Positions 9,551 through 17,993 of a DNA stretch of 64,000 nucleotides are shown here, in pieces. Position numbers and translations under genes: made by a program. Below the pieces are notes generated by a model, which made no database searches, was not told where the DNA came from, and saw nothing but the letters and a program-made list of their open reading frames with translations. The stretch is taken from positions 3,844,001 to 3,908,000 of the forward strand of contig NZ_CP132294.1 in the NCBI RefSeq assembly GCF_030734285.1, given 5' to 3'. The stretch's first letter is position 1; each line of letters begins with the position of its first letter. This stretch comes from Natronococcus sp. AD-5. GTDB taxonomy: Archaea > Halobacteriota > Halobacteria > Halobacteriales > Natrialbaceae.

Positions 9551-10255
9551 TTATCGGTGATGTGCTTGCCGGAGTGCATCGGCGGTCGCCGTTCCAGAAA
9601 TCCGGATGTATTTCTGGGCAGTGGCGAGATCGCTCCACCCCATCAATGCCTGAAGCGGGACTGGCGCAACTCCCTGATAGGCGTGATAGCTCGCGGCTGT
9701 TGCTCGCAAACAGTGTGGGTAGACACGTCCTCGGAGATCAGCAGACTCGGCTGCTTCGTTCACCCGCCTATTGATCGTCGAGCGCGAATGTGGGAACGAA
9801 TCGTAGCGATTGGCGAACCGTTCGATGCACAATTCGAGACGTAACGACAGGTCAAAGGGAATCGCCCGTGCGGAGGAGACCGTCTTTGGATGCCACCGAG
9901 CCTCTACTGCCTCGTCCTCAGTGAGGTCATCACAGTGGCTTGCTTCTTGAGCGGCTTGGCGACGACAGTATCCACAGGAACACGGCTCGTGCTGTGGAAT
10001 CTGGAGAAGCTTCCGATCCCAGTCGAACCACTCGGTATTGAGGTGGGAAATCTCCCCCGCCCGCAATCCGAGCTGACCTGCTACCAGACAGATGAACCGC
10101 GCTTGGAAATCACGGGGACTGGGTAACTCCGAGCAGGCTTCGAGTAGCAACTCGAACTCTCGGTCGGTGAGTACATCTTCGTGAGAATGTCGTGTCGTCA
10201 ACGCTCGTCGATGTCGCTTCGCCCATGTTGATGACTCAGACTGATGCTGTGTCAT
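9551..10255 (-). CDS. Tyrosine recombinase/integrase, apparently intact catalytic domain
   Basis: The ATG at 10255 (MTQHQSES) gives 234 residues; a longer frame reaches 10351 but begins in non-conserved sequence. All catalytic residues are visible: Arg in GLRAGEI, His and Arg in HCLRAT, Trp in MGWSD and the nucleophile Tyr in AQKYIRIS. A Cys-rich insertion (CSCGYCRRQ) lies between the first Arg and the His-x-x-Arg motif. The usual N-terminal core-binding domain is absent, so this is a short catalytic-domain integrase. It is the only full-length integrase in the window and belongs to a different subfamily from the decayed copies elsewhere. No flanking att repeat was recognised. Confidence 0.85.
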   Translation of the reverse strand: MTQHQSESSTWAKRHRRALTTRHSHEDVLTDREFELLLEACSELPSPRDFQARFICLVAGQLGLRAGEISHLNTEWFDWDRKLLQIPQHEPCSCGYCRRQAAQEASHCDDLTEDEAVEARWHPKTVSSARAIPFDLSLRLELCIERFANRYDSFPHSRSTINRRVNEAAESADLRGRVYPHCLRATAASYHAYQGVAPVPLQALMGWSDLATAQKYIRISGTATADALRQAHHR

Positions 10256-10396
10256 TACAGCCAGAGGTGTGCGCGGTTCCCGGAGAAACAATTCAAAATT
10301 GAGATTGTTTAGCGGTGCTGAATATAGAGGTTGTATCCAGCAGAGCGACACCTACAGATGATACCTTTATCGCCTGTTTTCACGTTACTCGGATGA

Positions 10397-11047
10397 ATGA
10401 GCGAGAATCAGACGGACGAAACGACCGGTACGCTTGTTGTTGGAACGTTCCTCACGCTGGACGGCGTGATGCAGGCACCGGGTGGTCCTGACGAGGACCG
10501 TGACGGTGGATTCAAGCACGGCGGGTGGTCGGTCAACTACTGGGATGAAAAGATGGGTGAGATCATGGACGGCCAGTTCGCTGAGATCGACACACTACTG
10601 CTCGGCCGCAAGACGTACGAAATCTTCGCCGCGCACTGGCCCACCGTCGACGGCGACGATGATCCCGTGGCGGCAAAACTGAACAGTATGCCCAAGTACG
10701 TCGCCTCGAGGAGCCTCGAGACGGTGGAGTGGAACAACTCGATGCTCCTTGCAGGGGATGTCGCTGAAGCCGTCGCGGATCTCAAGGAGGAATCTGGCGG
10801 CGAGATCCTGGTGCAAGGAAGCGGCGACTTGATCCAGACCTTGCTGCAGCACGATCTCATCGACGAGTTCCGCCTCTGGATCTTCCCGCTGGTCCTCGGG
10901 ACCGGTAAGCGGCTGTTCGGGGACGGGACGGTCCCTGCGGCCCTCCAGCTGACGGACGTGGAAACCTCAAGCACTGGCGTGCAGATCCTCCGATATAAGC
11001 GGGCGGGTGAGATCGACTACGGGTCGTTCGCGCTGGAGGACCAATGA
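10397..11047 (+). CDS. Dihydrofolate reductase-like (RibD C-terminal domain) protein
   Basis: The 216-residue product has the fold signature of the YyaP/RibD-C family: TFLTLDGVMQAPGG at the start, LLGRKTYEIFAAHWP in the middle, and ILVQGSGDLIQTLLQHDLIDEFRLWIFPLVLGTGKRLF written as separate motifs (VQGSGDL, DEFRLW, GTGKRLF). It likely binds NADPH and reduces an unknown substrate. ATG codons occur at 10393 (out of frame) and 10397. It opens a same-strand trio with a VOC protein and an SRPBCC pseudogene, an arrangement of small stress or metabolite enzymes. Confidence 0.88.
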   Translation: MSENQTDETTGTLVVGTFLTLDGVMQAPGGPDEDRDGGFKHGGWSVNYWDEKMGEIMDGQFAEIDTLLLGRKTYEIFAAHWPTVDGDDDPVAAKLNSMPKYVASRSLETVEWNNSMLLAGDVAEAVADLKEESGGEILVQGSGDLIQTLLQHDLIDEFRLWIFPLVLGTGKRLFGDGTVPAALQLTDVETSSTGVQILRYKRAGEIDYGSFALEDQ

Positions 11048-11105
11048 CACAGATGATGTCCAGATTTCCCATTCGTCTCTTCATCTGCGGGCGCTACCAG
11101 GGGGC

Positions 11106-11531
11106 ATGCCGATGAAGTCGCGTATTCGAGTGATTACGCTCGGCGTCGCCGACCTGGAGCGGTCGGTCCAGTTTTACGAAGATGGTCTAGGGCTTCCGCT
11201 CCAGGGTATATTCGGGAACGACGCGGACGAGAGCACGGTCGCATTCTTCGACGTCAACGAGGACATGATCCTTGCGCTGTACCCTAGGGAGTGGTTAGCC
11301 AAGGACGCGAAGGTCAAACCCGGAGAACAGGGTGGCGCGGCCTTCTCTATCGGCCAGACCGTCGCATCCAAGGACGAGGTGGACGCGGTCATCGACCAAG
11401 CAGCCAATGCCGGTGCGACCCTTCCAGAGCCGCCGCGTGACCGAGTCTGGGGTGGGTACTCGGGGTATTTCCAAGACCCCGATGAGCACCTCTGGGAGAT
11501 CGTCTGGAACCCCGACTTACCTGAGAGCTGA
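11106..11531 (+). CDS. VOC family (glyoxalase/bleomycin-resistance-like) protein
   Basis: The start at 11106 (MPMKSRIRVITLGV) is chosen because conserved VOC sequence begins there; the open frame extends further upstream without homology. The 141-residue product shows the paired beta-alpha-beta units of the vicinal oxygen chelate fold: LGVADLERSVQFYEDGLGLPL at the first and GYFQDPDEHLWEIVWNP at the second. Glu and His positions typical of metal binding are present (DEHLWEI). It follows the reductase-like gene by about 60 bp and probably shares its transcript. Confidence 0.87.
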   Translation: MPMKSRIRVITLGVADLERSVQFYEDGLGLPLQGIFGNDADESTVAFFDVNEDMILALYPREWLAKDAKVKPGEQGGAAFSIGQTVASKDEVDAVIDQAANAGATLPEPPRDRVWGGYSGYFQDPDEHLWEIVWNPDLPES

Positions 11532-11721
11532 CCCGGTGCTCGGAGGCCGCCTCCTATGTACAACCGGTGAACCTTCGACGGCCTCGCAATCACTCCTCGC
11601 GGCCGCTGGACGGTAGGGAAACGGCCCTCCTACGCCGTGCGAACGTTGGGTGGCCGTACTGGAAAGTTGAGAAAATATTCATTCCGTTATACCCCCTAGT
11701 AATGAGGTGGTGGAGACACGC

Positions 11722-12171
11722 ATGGAAACACTGTACTTCACAATTGACATCAACGCCCCACAAGAAACGGTCTGGAACACGATGCTCGGGGAGGAGACCT
11801 CTCGAGAGTGGTTGGAGGTATTCGCCCCCGGCTCTTACTTTATGGGCGATTGGAGTGAAGGAAGCAAATTGCTCTTTCTCGCTCCTGATGAGACAGGCGA
11901 GATAGAGGGTATGGTGTGTCGAATATGAGAAAGCCGACCGCACGAGGTTCTCTCCATCGAGTATATTGGTGTTGTAGTAGATGGTGTTGAAGACACCTCG
12001 AGTGAAGAAGCCAAGGAGTGGGCAGGCGCTGGTGAAACGTACACTTTCACCGACTTGGGTAGCAAAACTCGGGTAGAAGTTGAGATGGATACTACCGAAG
12101 AGGACGCGGAATGGTTCCAAGACACCTGGCCGGAAGCTCTGCACAAACTCAAAGAGCTGGCTGAGAACTGA
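11722..12171 (+). pseudogene. SRPBCC/AHSA1-like gene broken by one in-frame TGA
   Basis: From the ATG at 11722 the frame reads METLYFTIDINAPQETVW, a typical SRPBCC/AHSA1 start, up to GMVCRI. A TGA at 11926-11928 follows. The same frame then continues with ESRPHEVLSIEYIGVVVDG and on to LHKLKELAEN, stopping at 12171, giving a normal family length of about 149 codons. No frameshift is needed; only one codon is wrong. A CGA-to-TGA change would explain it. The gene is third in the reductase/VOC/SRPBCC trio. Confidence 0.8.
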
Positions 12172-12289
12172 CCTATCGGTGATGTTTTTGTCACAATCAC
12201 CGTGACGATTTCGCGGAATTGTCGCTCCTAATATCTGGGGCTGAAAGGAATTATGACGTTGCTATCGACAGCTTACGACAACCACGAGA

Positions 12290-12710
12290 TCAAACTTCAC
12301 ACAGCCATTTCAGGGCAGATTGGCCGCTGTTCGTCGAGAGGGCCGACGGAATCACACCGTATTGCCGCTGTAACTCGAGGGGTTCGTCCGCGGATGGATC
12401 GGCGCCATCCGGGAGTGTGCTGTATAGTGACGGCGCGTGACTCGTCATGAAGACCGGCCAGTCCGACGACGGTAGCTCGAGGGCTTGTTCGAGCCGTTCG
12501 ATCAGGCTGTGAACGTGCGGCGGGAATTGAGCCTTTTCGTGTTGCTGGTTCTTCCCGAAGGCAATTATCTGGTTGTTCTCGAGATCGACACCCTTCCAGT
12601 GAAGTCTATTCTGTCGATCGTCCCGTGGATCGCTCAGGACTTCACTGGCTCGAACCCCTGGGTAGGTGATCAAAACGACCCACGAAGCCCGCTACGATAT
12701 CAAAGCGGAG
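12290..12710 (-). pseudogene. Integrase remnant, middle part (family A)
   Basis: The frame reads TYPGVRASEVLSDPRDDRQN, then DLENNQIIAFGKNQQHEKAQ, then SDWPVFMTSHAPSLYSTLPD. These are the central catalytic-domain motifs of a haloarchaeal tyrosine recombinase family, here called family A, found again at 61.0-61.7 kb. The C-terminal His-x-x-Arg and Tyr motifs are missing. Upstream (higher coordinates) the frame is interrupted around 12690-12710. It lies on the same strand as, and collinear with, the N-terminal fragment at 13879-14196. Confidence 0.75.
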
Positions 12711-13021
12711 AGCGTCGCCGTCGATCGCAGCCGGCTCAGTGTTGTATAGGGTGTGGCCTCGAAGCGTTATCTTTCCTGCAGCAATTCGGCGGACAAAATG
12801 TATTTATGTATCCATAAAACGGAAGAATTCTAACGTAAGTGTTAGCTTTATACGCGATTCCATCAAACGATCAAGTAGGGTTGGAGCAGTAGACGAAGTC
12901 TTCTCGGGCGGTTCATCGGTGTAGAGAAACCACCGATGATCGGTCAAGAAAGATAGAAAACAACGAGTAGACACCCGAAAACCGCCAACAAACCACCGTA
13001 CCAGTACCGAGGTGAGACTAC

Positions 13022-13888
13022 ATGAGTTCCAAGAATCAATTACGTCCAACCGAACTCGCCGTTACCTGCCACGTCCGCGCACCACTCCTCCTGGAGCCGG
13101 TCGATTCCAAGGTTGAGACGCTGCAACGCTGCGAGGAGAACGGACAAATCGACGCGCTCCGTCTCCAGAGCTGGCCCGACGAGGTTTCGCTCGAACCAGA
13201 GACTCCGGATCAGGAGGTTATCGATCGCTTCAAGCAATTCGAACAGTGGGCAGACGCCCACGGCGTAAGCGTTCGCCCACCGTTCCGGATCAGGACAGTA
13301 ACGTCGCTTGTGGACGATGAGCCAAAACGTGTCCTTGTCACACCGCTACTCTGTCTCGCGTTCTACTACGATAACCAGTTGGTCGGAGTGTATCCTTACT
13401 CGGATGGCGAATCCACGTATACTTCAACAGAGGTGATTGCTGAGCTCACAACTGGAGCAGTCCCGACGCCGATCAACCAACTGTCTGCACCCGCCGCTTC
13501 TTCAACCGAGGACACCACCGAATCGCTCGCTACAAACGGGCTGGACTCTGCCGATCGAAAACGAGTACTCACCCCGTCCTCGTGTCCTCACTGTGATGGC
13601 GCGCTCGTCAACGTACAGGGGATACTGGCGTGTGACTCGTGCAAGTGGAACGATGGCTGTCTCGACGAACTCGAGTCATCTGGTGCGAAGCTGGTCTATT
13701 TATCGCTCACCGACAGCCCGAAATCGGTTGACACGCTCAAAACCGCGCTCGATCTCAAAATGGGGACGGTCTACGGTCTCCTTCGAACACTAGTAGAGCG
13801 TGGTCTCGTCGAACAAACGAAAACGAACAAGTATCGAGTCTCTCAGCACGAATTGGGTGAGGAGACCCGACGGCACGCTCAACATTGA
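13022..13888 (+). CDS. Zinc-ribbon winged-helix regulator, longer paralogue of the 8316 gene
   Basis: The ATG at 13022 is preceded by a good Shine-Dalgarno-like gaggtga. The 288-residue product has three parts. Residues 1-140 are the same domain as in the 8316 protein (EPVDSKVETLQ, FEQWADAHGVSVRPPF). A zinc ribbon with CPHC and CDSC follows at about 192-216. A winged-helix domain at about 225-280 (LKTALDLKMGTVYGLLRTLVERGLVEQTKTNKYRV, quoted here as VYGLLRTL and RGLVEQ) suggests DNA binding. The gene sits between two collinear integrase fragments on the opposite strand, as if it had been inserted there. Confidence 0.8.
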   Translation: MSSKNQLRPTELAVTCHVRAPLLLEPVDSKVETLQRCEENGQIDALRLQSWPDEVSLEPETPDQEVIDRFKQFEQWADAHGVSVRPPFRIRTVTSLVDDEPKRVLVTPLLCLAFYYDNQLVGVYPYSDGESTYTSTEVIAELTTGAVPTPINQLSAPAASSTEDTTESLATNGLDSADRKRVLTPSSCPHCDGALVNVQGILACDSCKWNDGCLDELESSGAKLVYLSLTDSPKSVDTLKTALDLKMGTVYGLLRTLVERGLVEQTKTNKYRVSQHELGEETRRHAQH

Positions 13889-14196
13889 CCTTGCTCACGC
13901 TGTTCTTTTGACCAGAACTGTATCTCTCGAGTCGGTGTGCCTTCGGGAAGGTACCCCTCGACACGTTCAGTGTCCGCGGGATTCGTGTCGGGCAGTTCGT
14001 CGCGCATGCAAAACGAGAGGAACGCCCGGACGTACGCAAAGTACGTGTTCGCGGTTGAGCCGGCGATTTCCTCGTTACGGTAGCGGTCGGCGAGGCGAAG
14101 GCTGAACTGGCGGAGGCCTCTCGACTCACGCTCGTCAACGCGTTCGATTCCCTCGCGCTTACAGAACTTTTCGAAGACTCGGAGCGGTGGTTCCAT
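13879..14196 (-). pseudogene. Integrase remnant, N-terminal core-binding domain (family A)
   Basis: The frame starts MEPPLRVFEKFCKREG and includes LADRYRNEEIAGSTANTYF and LSFCMRDEL, the SAM-like core-binding domain of a tyrosine recombinase, ending at FWSKEQREQ before a spurious stop. The catalytic domain is absent here. Its missing middle part is found on the same strand at 12290-12710, beyond the inserted 13022 gene. The 3' end overlaps the end of that gene by ten bases. Confidence 0.75.
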
Positions 14197-14349
14197 GCTC
14201 GAGCGGTCTCCCGCTGCACCGGTGACACGGTGGCGGTGATAACCGAAGGACTACTCAGGCGAAGATTTCGATGAGCGCTATCTTCTACCGGCACTGGTCG
14301 ATTCGTTCCGTGAATCTGTTTTCTGGTTGTGAGGCCGGTAACGCGGGTA

Positions 14350-15144
14350 TCATTCAGCCGATGCGAGCTGTTCACCAGTCGCGGACAACTCCTTGCTTGC
14401 GTTTGCTACTGCCACAGCCCGTTCACTACTGAGCTCGACGGTTTCAACGTCTTCGTGGTAGCGAATCAGCCCTTCATCGGCAAGTTTCGGGAGACGGACA
14501 TGAATTAAATCAACGTACACGTTCTGCGTGTCCGTTCCTTCGTTAGCTGCTATTTGTTCAGCGATCGTCTCAATACCGAGTGGGTTCTCCGCTAACTGTA
14601 ACGCCCACACGACGTACCACGACCGAGTATCGGCTGCCAGTTCTGCGAAGGTCTGTGCCTCGGCAGAGAGCGGTTCAACACCTTCTTCGATTAGACGACG
14701 TTCCTGACCAGTGCCGATAGCCGCGGTAAGATACTGCCGCTCTGTCGAAATTGCCGAAAAGAGGGCAACGAACCCTCCACCGAGAGCTCCGAGAATGATG
14801 AGCAACCAAGGATCGATTACGGTCGCGCCACCGAACCGTTCGGCGGAGCTGTATCCAAACAGGAGCACTGCTGCAACGACGGCGCCAATGAGGCACCATT
14901 TTGCGATATTCCACTCCTTCTCTTTCGACATTTGAGACGCTGCAATCCAGTAGCCGCCGTACACGATAGCTGCCGCTGGAAGACTAACAAGCGCCAATTC
15001 GGTTGTCCATACCGTTAGTGGTTCCGGATGCGTCATTACGTATGCGAGCCCGGAAGCGCCTAACAACACGCCGACGAACGTTACAAGCCACGATGCTGAG
15101 TCATATTGTATGCTCGAATCGTGCTGAGTGATGGATTTTCCCAT
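14350..15144 (-). CDS. Membrane protein with C-terminal winged-helix-like domain
   Basis: The 264-residue product has four predicted transmembrane helices in its first 140 residues (WLVTFVGVLLGASGLAYVM; LALVSLPAAAIVYGGYWIA; CLIGAVVAAVLLFGYSS; WLLIILGALGGGFVALFSA). A cytosolic domain of about 110 residues follows, with an HTH-like pattern (ETIAEQIAANE, VYVDLIHVRLPKLADEGLIRY, shown as separate motifs). It resembles the haloarchaeal DUF7344-type winged helix. The membrane part resembles that of the histidine kinase at 24392 (shared GAYW/GGYW, WCLIG and ALGGG-like motifs), suggesting a common haloarchaeal sensor module. A membrane-tethered regulator is inferred. Confidence 0.78.
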   Translation of the reverse strand: MGKSITQHDSSIQYDSASWLVTFVGVLLGASGLAYVMTHPEPLTVWTTELALVSLPAAAIVYGGYWIAASQMSKEKEWNIAKWCLIGAVVAAVLLFGYSSAERFGGATVIDPWLLIILGALGGGFVALFSAISTERQYLTAAIGTGQERRLIEEGVEPLSAEAQTFAELAADTRSWYVVWALQLAENPLGIETIAEQIAANEGTDTQNVYVDLIHVRLPKLADEGLIRYHEDVETVELSSERAVAVANASKELSATGEQLASAE

Positions 15145-15925
15145 GAACGTTTATGACGATCAATCGCCTATCCTCAAAGCTCTTCTTTTAAATATGGACT
15201 GACTATCGAGAGTGATTGAAATTCTAAAAGGGTGGTATCCTCATTCCGCTCTCTCTTCTGGGCCGTATATAACCCTCTACGCGTCTTCTGACGCCTTAGA
15301 GCCGTTCTATCCGAATAATACTACACAATTCGTACGGATGGTGTAGGACGCCAATTGGCTTGTATTTCTTGACGATAAAACTAACATAAATTTATAGTAG
15401 TGGGGATCGGAGGTATTACTGTCCTGGGGTTTGTTGTCATCAGAAACCCTGACCATCCCTGGGACGCCTGCACCATACGATGCGGTTCTCAGGGTCGTGG
15501 TCCTGACCCCACGGCCCGCCATTCCATTCGACACACGGCTATAGTTCTCTGTCTGCTCTCTATCACTATCCACGTAGACAACGACCTTTGAGTGGTTAGT
15601 AATTAGGCATCTTCCGGTTGCTGTATGACCATCACAGGACGAATCTCGACTGGCCAATCGTGTCCGCCTTTGACCGTTTTGATGTTGGCTATCCTGCGGG
15701 CCGAGACGAATTCAAAAAGTAGTTCCAAGTGGCGGAGATCTCGGCGGCTACCGTCTGGGTCTCATCATACCAAATATCTTATTTCTGATATATAATGCCA
15801 AGAGCTGATAAATTTGGTTAACACGATACGTTTTTGAAGATAGCCTGTCCGTTTTCCTGCTCATGATTCTCTCCTGTTGCATACTTGTTATTGGTCGGAA
15901 ATCGAATTCAGTTCAGTACTCGCGC
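15145..15925. other. Gene-free stretch
   Basis: No credible gene was found. Short open frames lack homology and haloarchaeal codon bias. The stretch holds AT-rich segments that may contain the promoter of the membrane protein on the left. Confidence 0.4.
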
Positions 15926-16255
15926 ATGGCACCCAAATGGGACTCACAGGGTCAATGCAAGGCCTTCGACAATTTCTTGGGGGACCTTGCTTTCATCACA
16001 GCCCCAGACGCAACTGCTGTTCTCGATTGTCATGATCCAAATTCAGAGAGAATCACGGATTTGCTTGGATATCGTTCTGACCCGACATCTGGACTTGCGT
16101 ACCGGGTGCTGACATTTGAGTACGAGGATGATATAGGTGAGACCTTGCTGTTTCGGTTGTTCAGTCCCGACCGGGTGCAAGAGGCCACTATCGGTACGGG
16201 ATGGACAGTTGAAGACATCTCGCGTAACTCAGGTGAGAACTCCTACTACTACTAA
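15926..16255 (+). CDS. Small hypothetical protein
   Basis: The frame can start at 15863, but the ATG at 15926 (MAPKWDSQGQC) gives a more typical haloarchaeal composition. The 109-residue product contains AFDNFLGDLAFITAPDATAV and LTFEYEDDIGETLLFRLFSP. It is moderately acidic, with no signal peptide or membrane segment. I do not recognise the family. The composition is plausible for a real gene but there is no supporting context. Confidence 0.45.
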   Translation: MAPKWDSQGQCKAFDNFLGDLAFITAPDATAVLDCHDPNSERITDLLGYRSDPTSGLAYRVLTFEYEDDIGETLLFRLFSPDRVQEATIGTGWTVEDISRNSGENSYYY

Positions 16256-16676
16256 GTGGCGCTCACAAAGAAATAGTGTAACCTCATTGTTCAGTTCACA
16301 TCCTTATGTAACACTCATTCTCTCCCTGCTGTCATAGCTCACCTCGGGACAGCTTCGGTATGAAACCCGAGTAAGTAGCGGACTCCATCGTTATCCCTTT
16401 CTCAGCCAGTTTTCTTTGTGGAGCATCGACCAGAAGTTGAGCCGTGAAGAAAGTGGCCAAAGCCTTAGGCAACAATTTGGATGCTGTGTCTAACAAACGT
16501 ATCTGTCAGACGTCTGTGCGACGCATTTCAAGTGGAGAACGCTGATACAGAATTATTCACCCGCAGTGTCGCCCTCTGACAATGAGTGTACGCAGTCGAA
16601 ATGATCGTTCATCGATCCACAGTGCCTGCTTGCAGAACAAGTACACGGAACAATCCATTCGACGAGTGAAGTTCCA
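16256..16676. other. Gene-free stretch
   Basis: No coding frame or recognisable mobile-element end was identified between the small hypothetical gene and the MFS transporter. Confidence 0.4.
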
Positions 16677-17873
16677 TTAGCGAACCTCTGTCGGGAGAAC
16701 GCGAACAAGAGTGCTTGCTGTGAGCAAAATAAGACAAGTACTCAGTAATACGACAAGCATGCTAAACGCGATAATCCAGCCATATTCAGTGATGAGAACG
16801 CCAACAACATACCCGCCGAGCGCTCCAATCAACAAATAAATCGTCCGCACGAGACCGAACCCGACCCCCCGTTCCGTATCGGCGAGTTGATCCATGAACC
16901 GCGATTGGACTGGCGCTCCCCATGTCATTGCCACGCCGATGAGAAATACAGCGCCAACAAGCACTGGAATCGCGAGGTCCTGTGTCAATAGACCATATCC
17001 GACGATGCCTGCGATTAAGAGTACCGCTGTCACTGGGTCACGACCTATACGATCGGAAAGCCGTCCCGAGACGGGTTGAAGGAGGGCAACCACTGCAAAA
17101 TACAGCGCATACAAGGTTCCTGCTGCTGCAGTCGACAATCCGTGATGCTGCTGGAGAATCGCGGGCAAGAATGTGAATGAGGCAACTTCGACAAATTGAA
17201 TGAGGCTCGCCACCACCGTCGTACTCACGACTCCCGGGCGAGTTAAGACATCTGCGAGTCGCTGTGGCGAAATCTGCTTATACAACGCTGTTTCGGGGTT
17301 GCTCGGAGGTGTCGGCCGCATGTACACCAGGAGCCCAGCAAGAACCGGAATGAGGATGAGCCCCACCGCAAACAACCCAACTCGCCAGCTGAAGTAGAGT
17401 CCGAGAAACCCAACGATGACGGGAGCAACGACTCCTGCTACCTGACCACTGATTCGATAGATCCCGATTGCTTGCCCAATCTGGTCGTAGAACTCATCGA
17501 GGAGCGCCGTTGATGGCGTATAGTACAAACCACTGCCAATACCGACGACTACCATGAGTGGAAGAAACACGAGATAGGTGGGCGCGAACGCCAGAAAGAG
17601 CGTACTCGCACAGGTGAGGATAACTGCCCACAACAGAAGCATTCGTTCACCATATCGATCACTCAAAATACCGCTGGGGAGTTGAGCGAGCGCGGACATC
17701 GTCGACAGCCCAGTAAAGGCTAATCCAAACAGGCTCATCGTCATTCCAAGCGATACAACAATCTCGGGCGCAAGCGTGCTCAGAGTGACTTGACCAATCC
17801 GGGAGCCGAAATATACGGCCATGCATAACCCGAGAACGGTCGTGCGATACTGCCATTGCGAAGAGAGGCCCAT
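16677..17873 (-). CDS. Major facilitator superfamily transporter
   Basis: The start at 17873 (MGLSSQWQYR) is preferred over the longer frame to 17915, because the first membrane helix follows directly. The 398-residue product has about twelve hydrophobic helices. The MFS cytoplasmic loop motif between helices 2 and 3 is visible as GILSDRYGERMLLLW, and its repeat in the second half as GRLSDRIGRDPVTAVL. Length and topology fit a drug or metabolite efflux carrier of the cytoplasmic membrane. The substrate cannot be read from the sequence. It is convergent with nothing and probably monocistronic. Confidence 0.9.
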   Translation of the reverse strand: MGLSSQWQYRTTVLGLCMAVYFGSRIGQVTLSTLAPEIVVSLGMTMSLFGLAFTGLSTMSALAQLPSGILSDRYGERMLLLWAVILTCASTLFLAFAPTYLVFLPLMVVVGIGSGLYYTPSTALLDEFYDQIGQAIGIYRISGQVAGVVAPVIVGFLGLYFSWRVGLFAVGLILIPVLAGLLVYMRPTPPSNPETALYKQISPQRLADVLTRPGVVSTTVVASLIQFVEVASFTFLPAILQQHHGLSTAAAGTLYALYFAVVALLQPVSGRLSDRIGRDPVTAVLLIAGIVGYGLLTQDLAIPVLVGAVFLIGVAMTWGAPVQSRFMDQLADTERGVGFGLVRTIYLLIGALGGYVVGVLITEYGWIIAFSMLVVLLSTCLILLTASTLVRVLPTEVR

Positions 17874-17993
17874 TACGGGTTGGTTCTCGATCACGATTCG
17901 CACCGATAAACACACTGGATTGACCTCGAGGTTGATAGAACGTCTATTCCAAGGTTGGGCTTACTGGTGTACTCGATTGGTCGCTGTTCTGGT

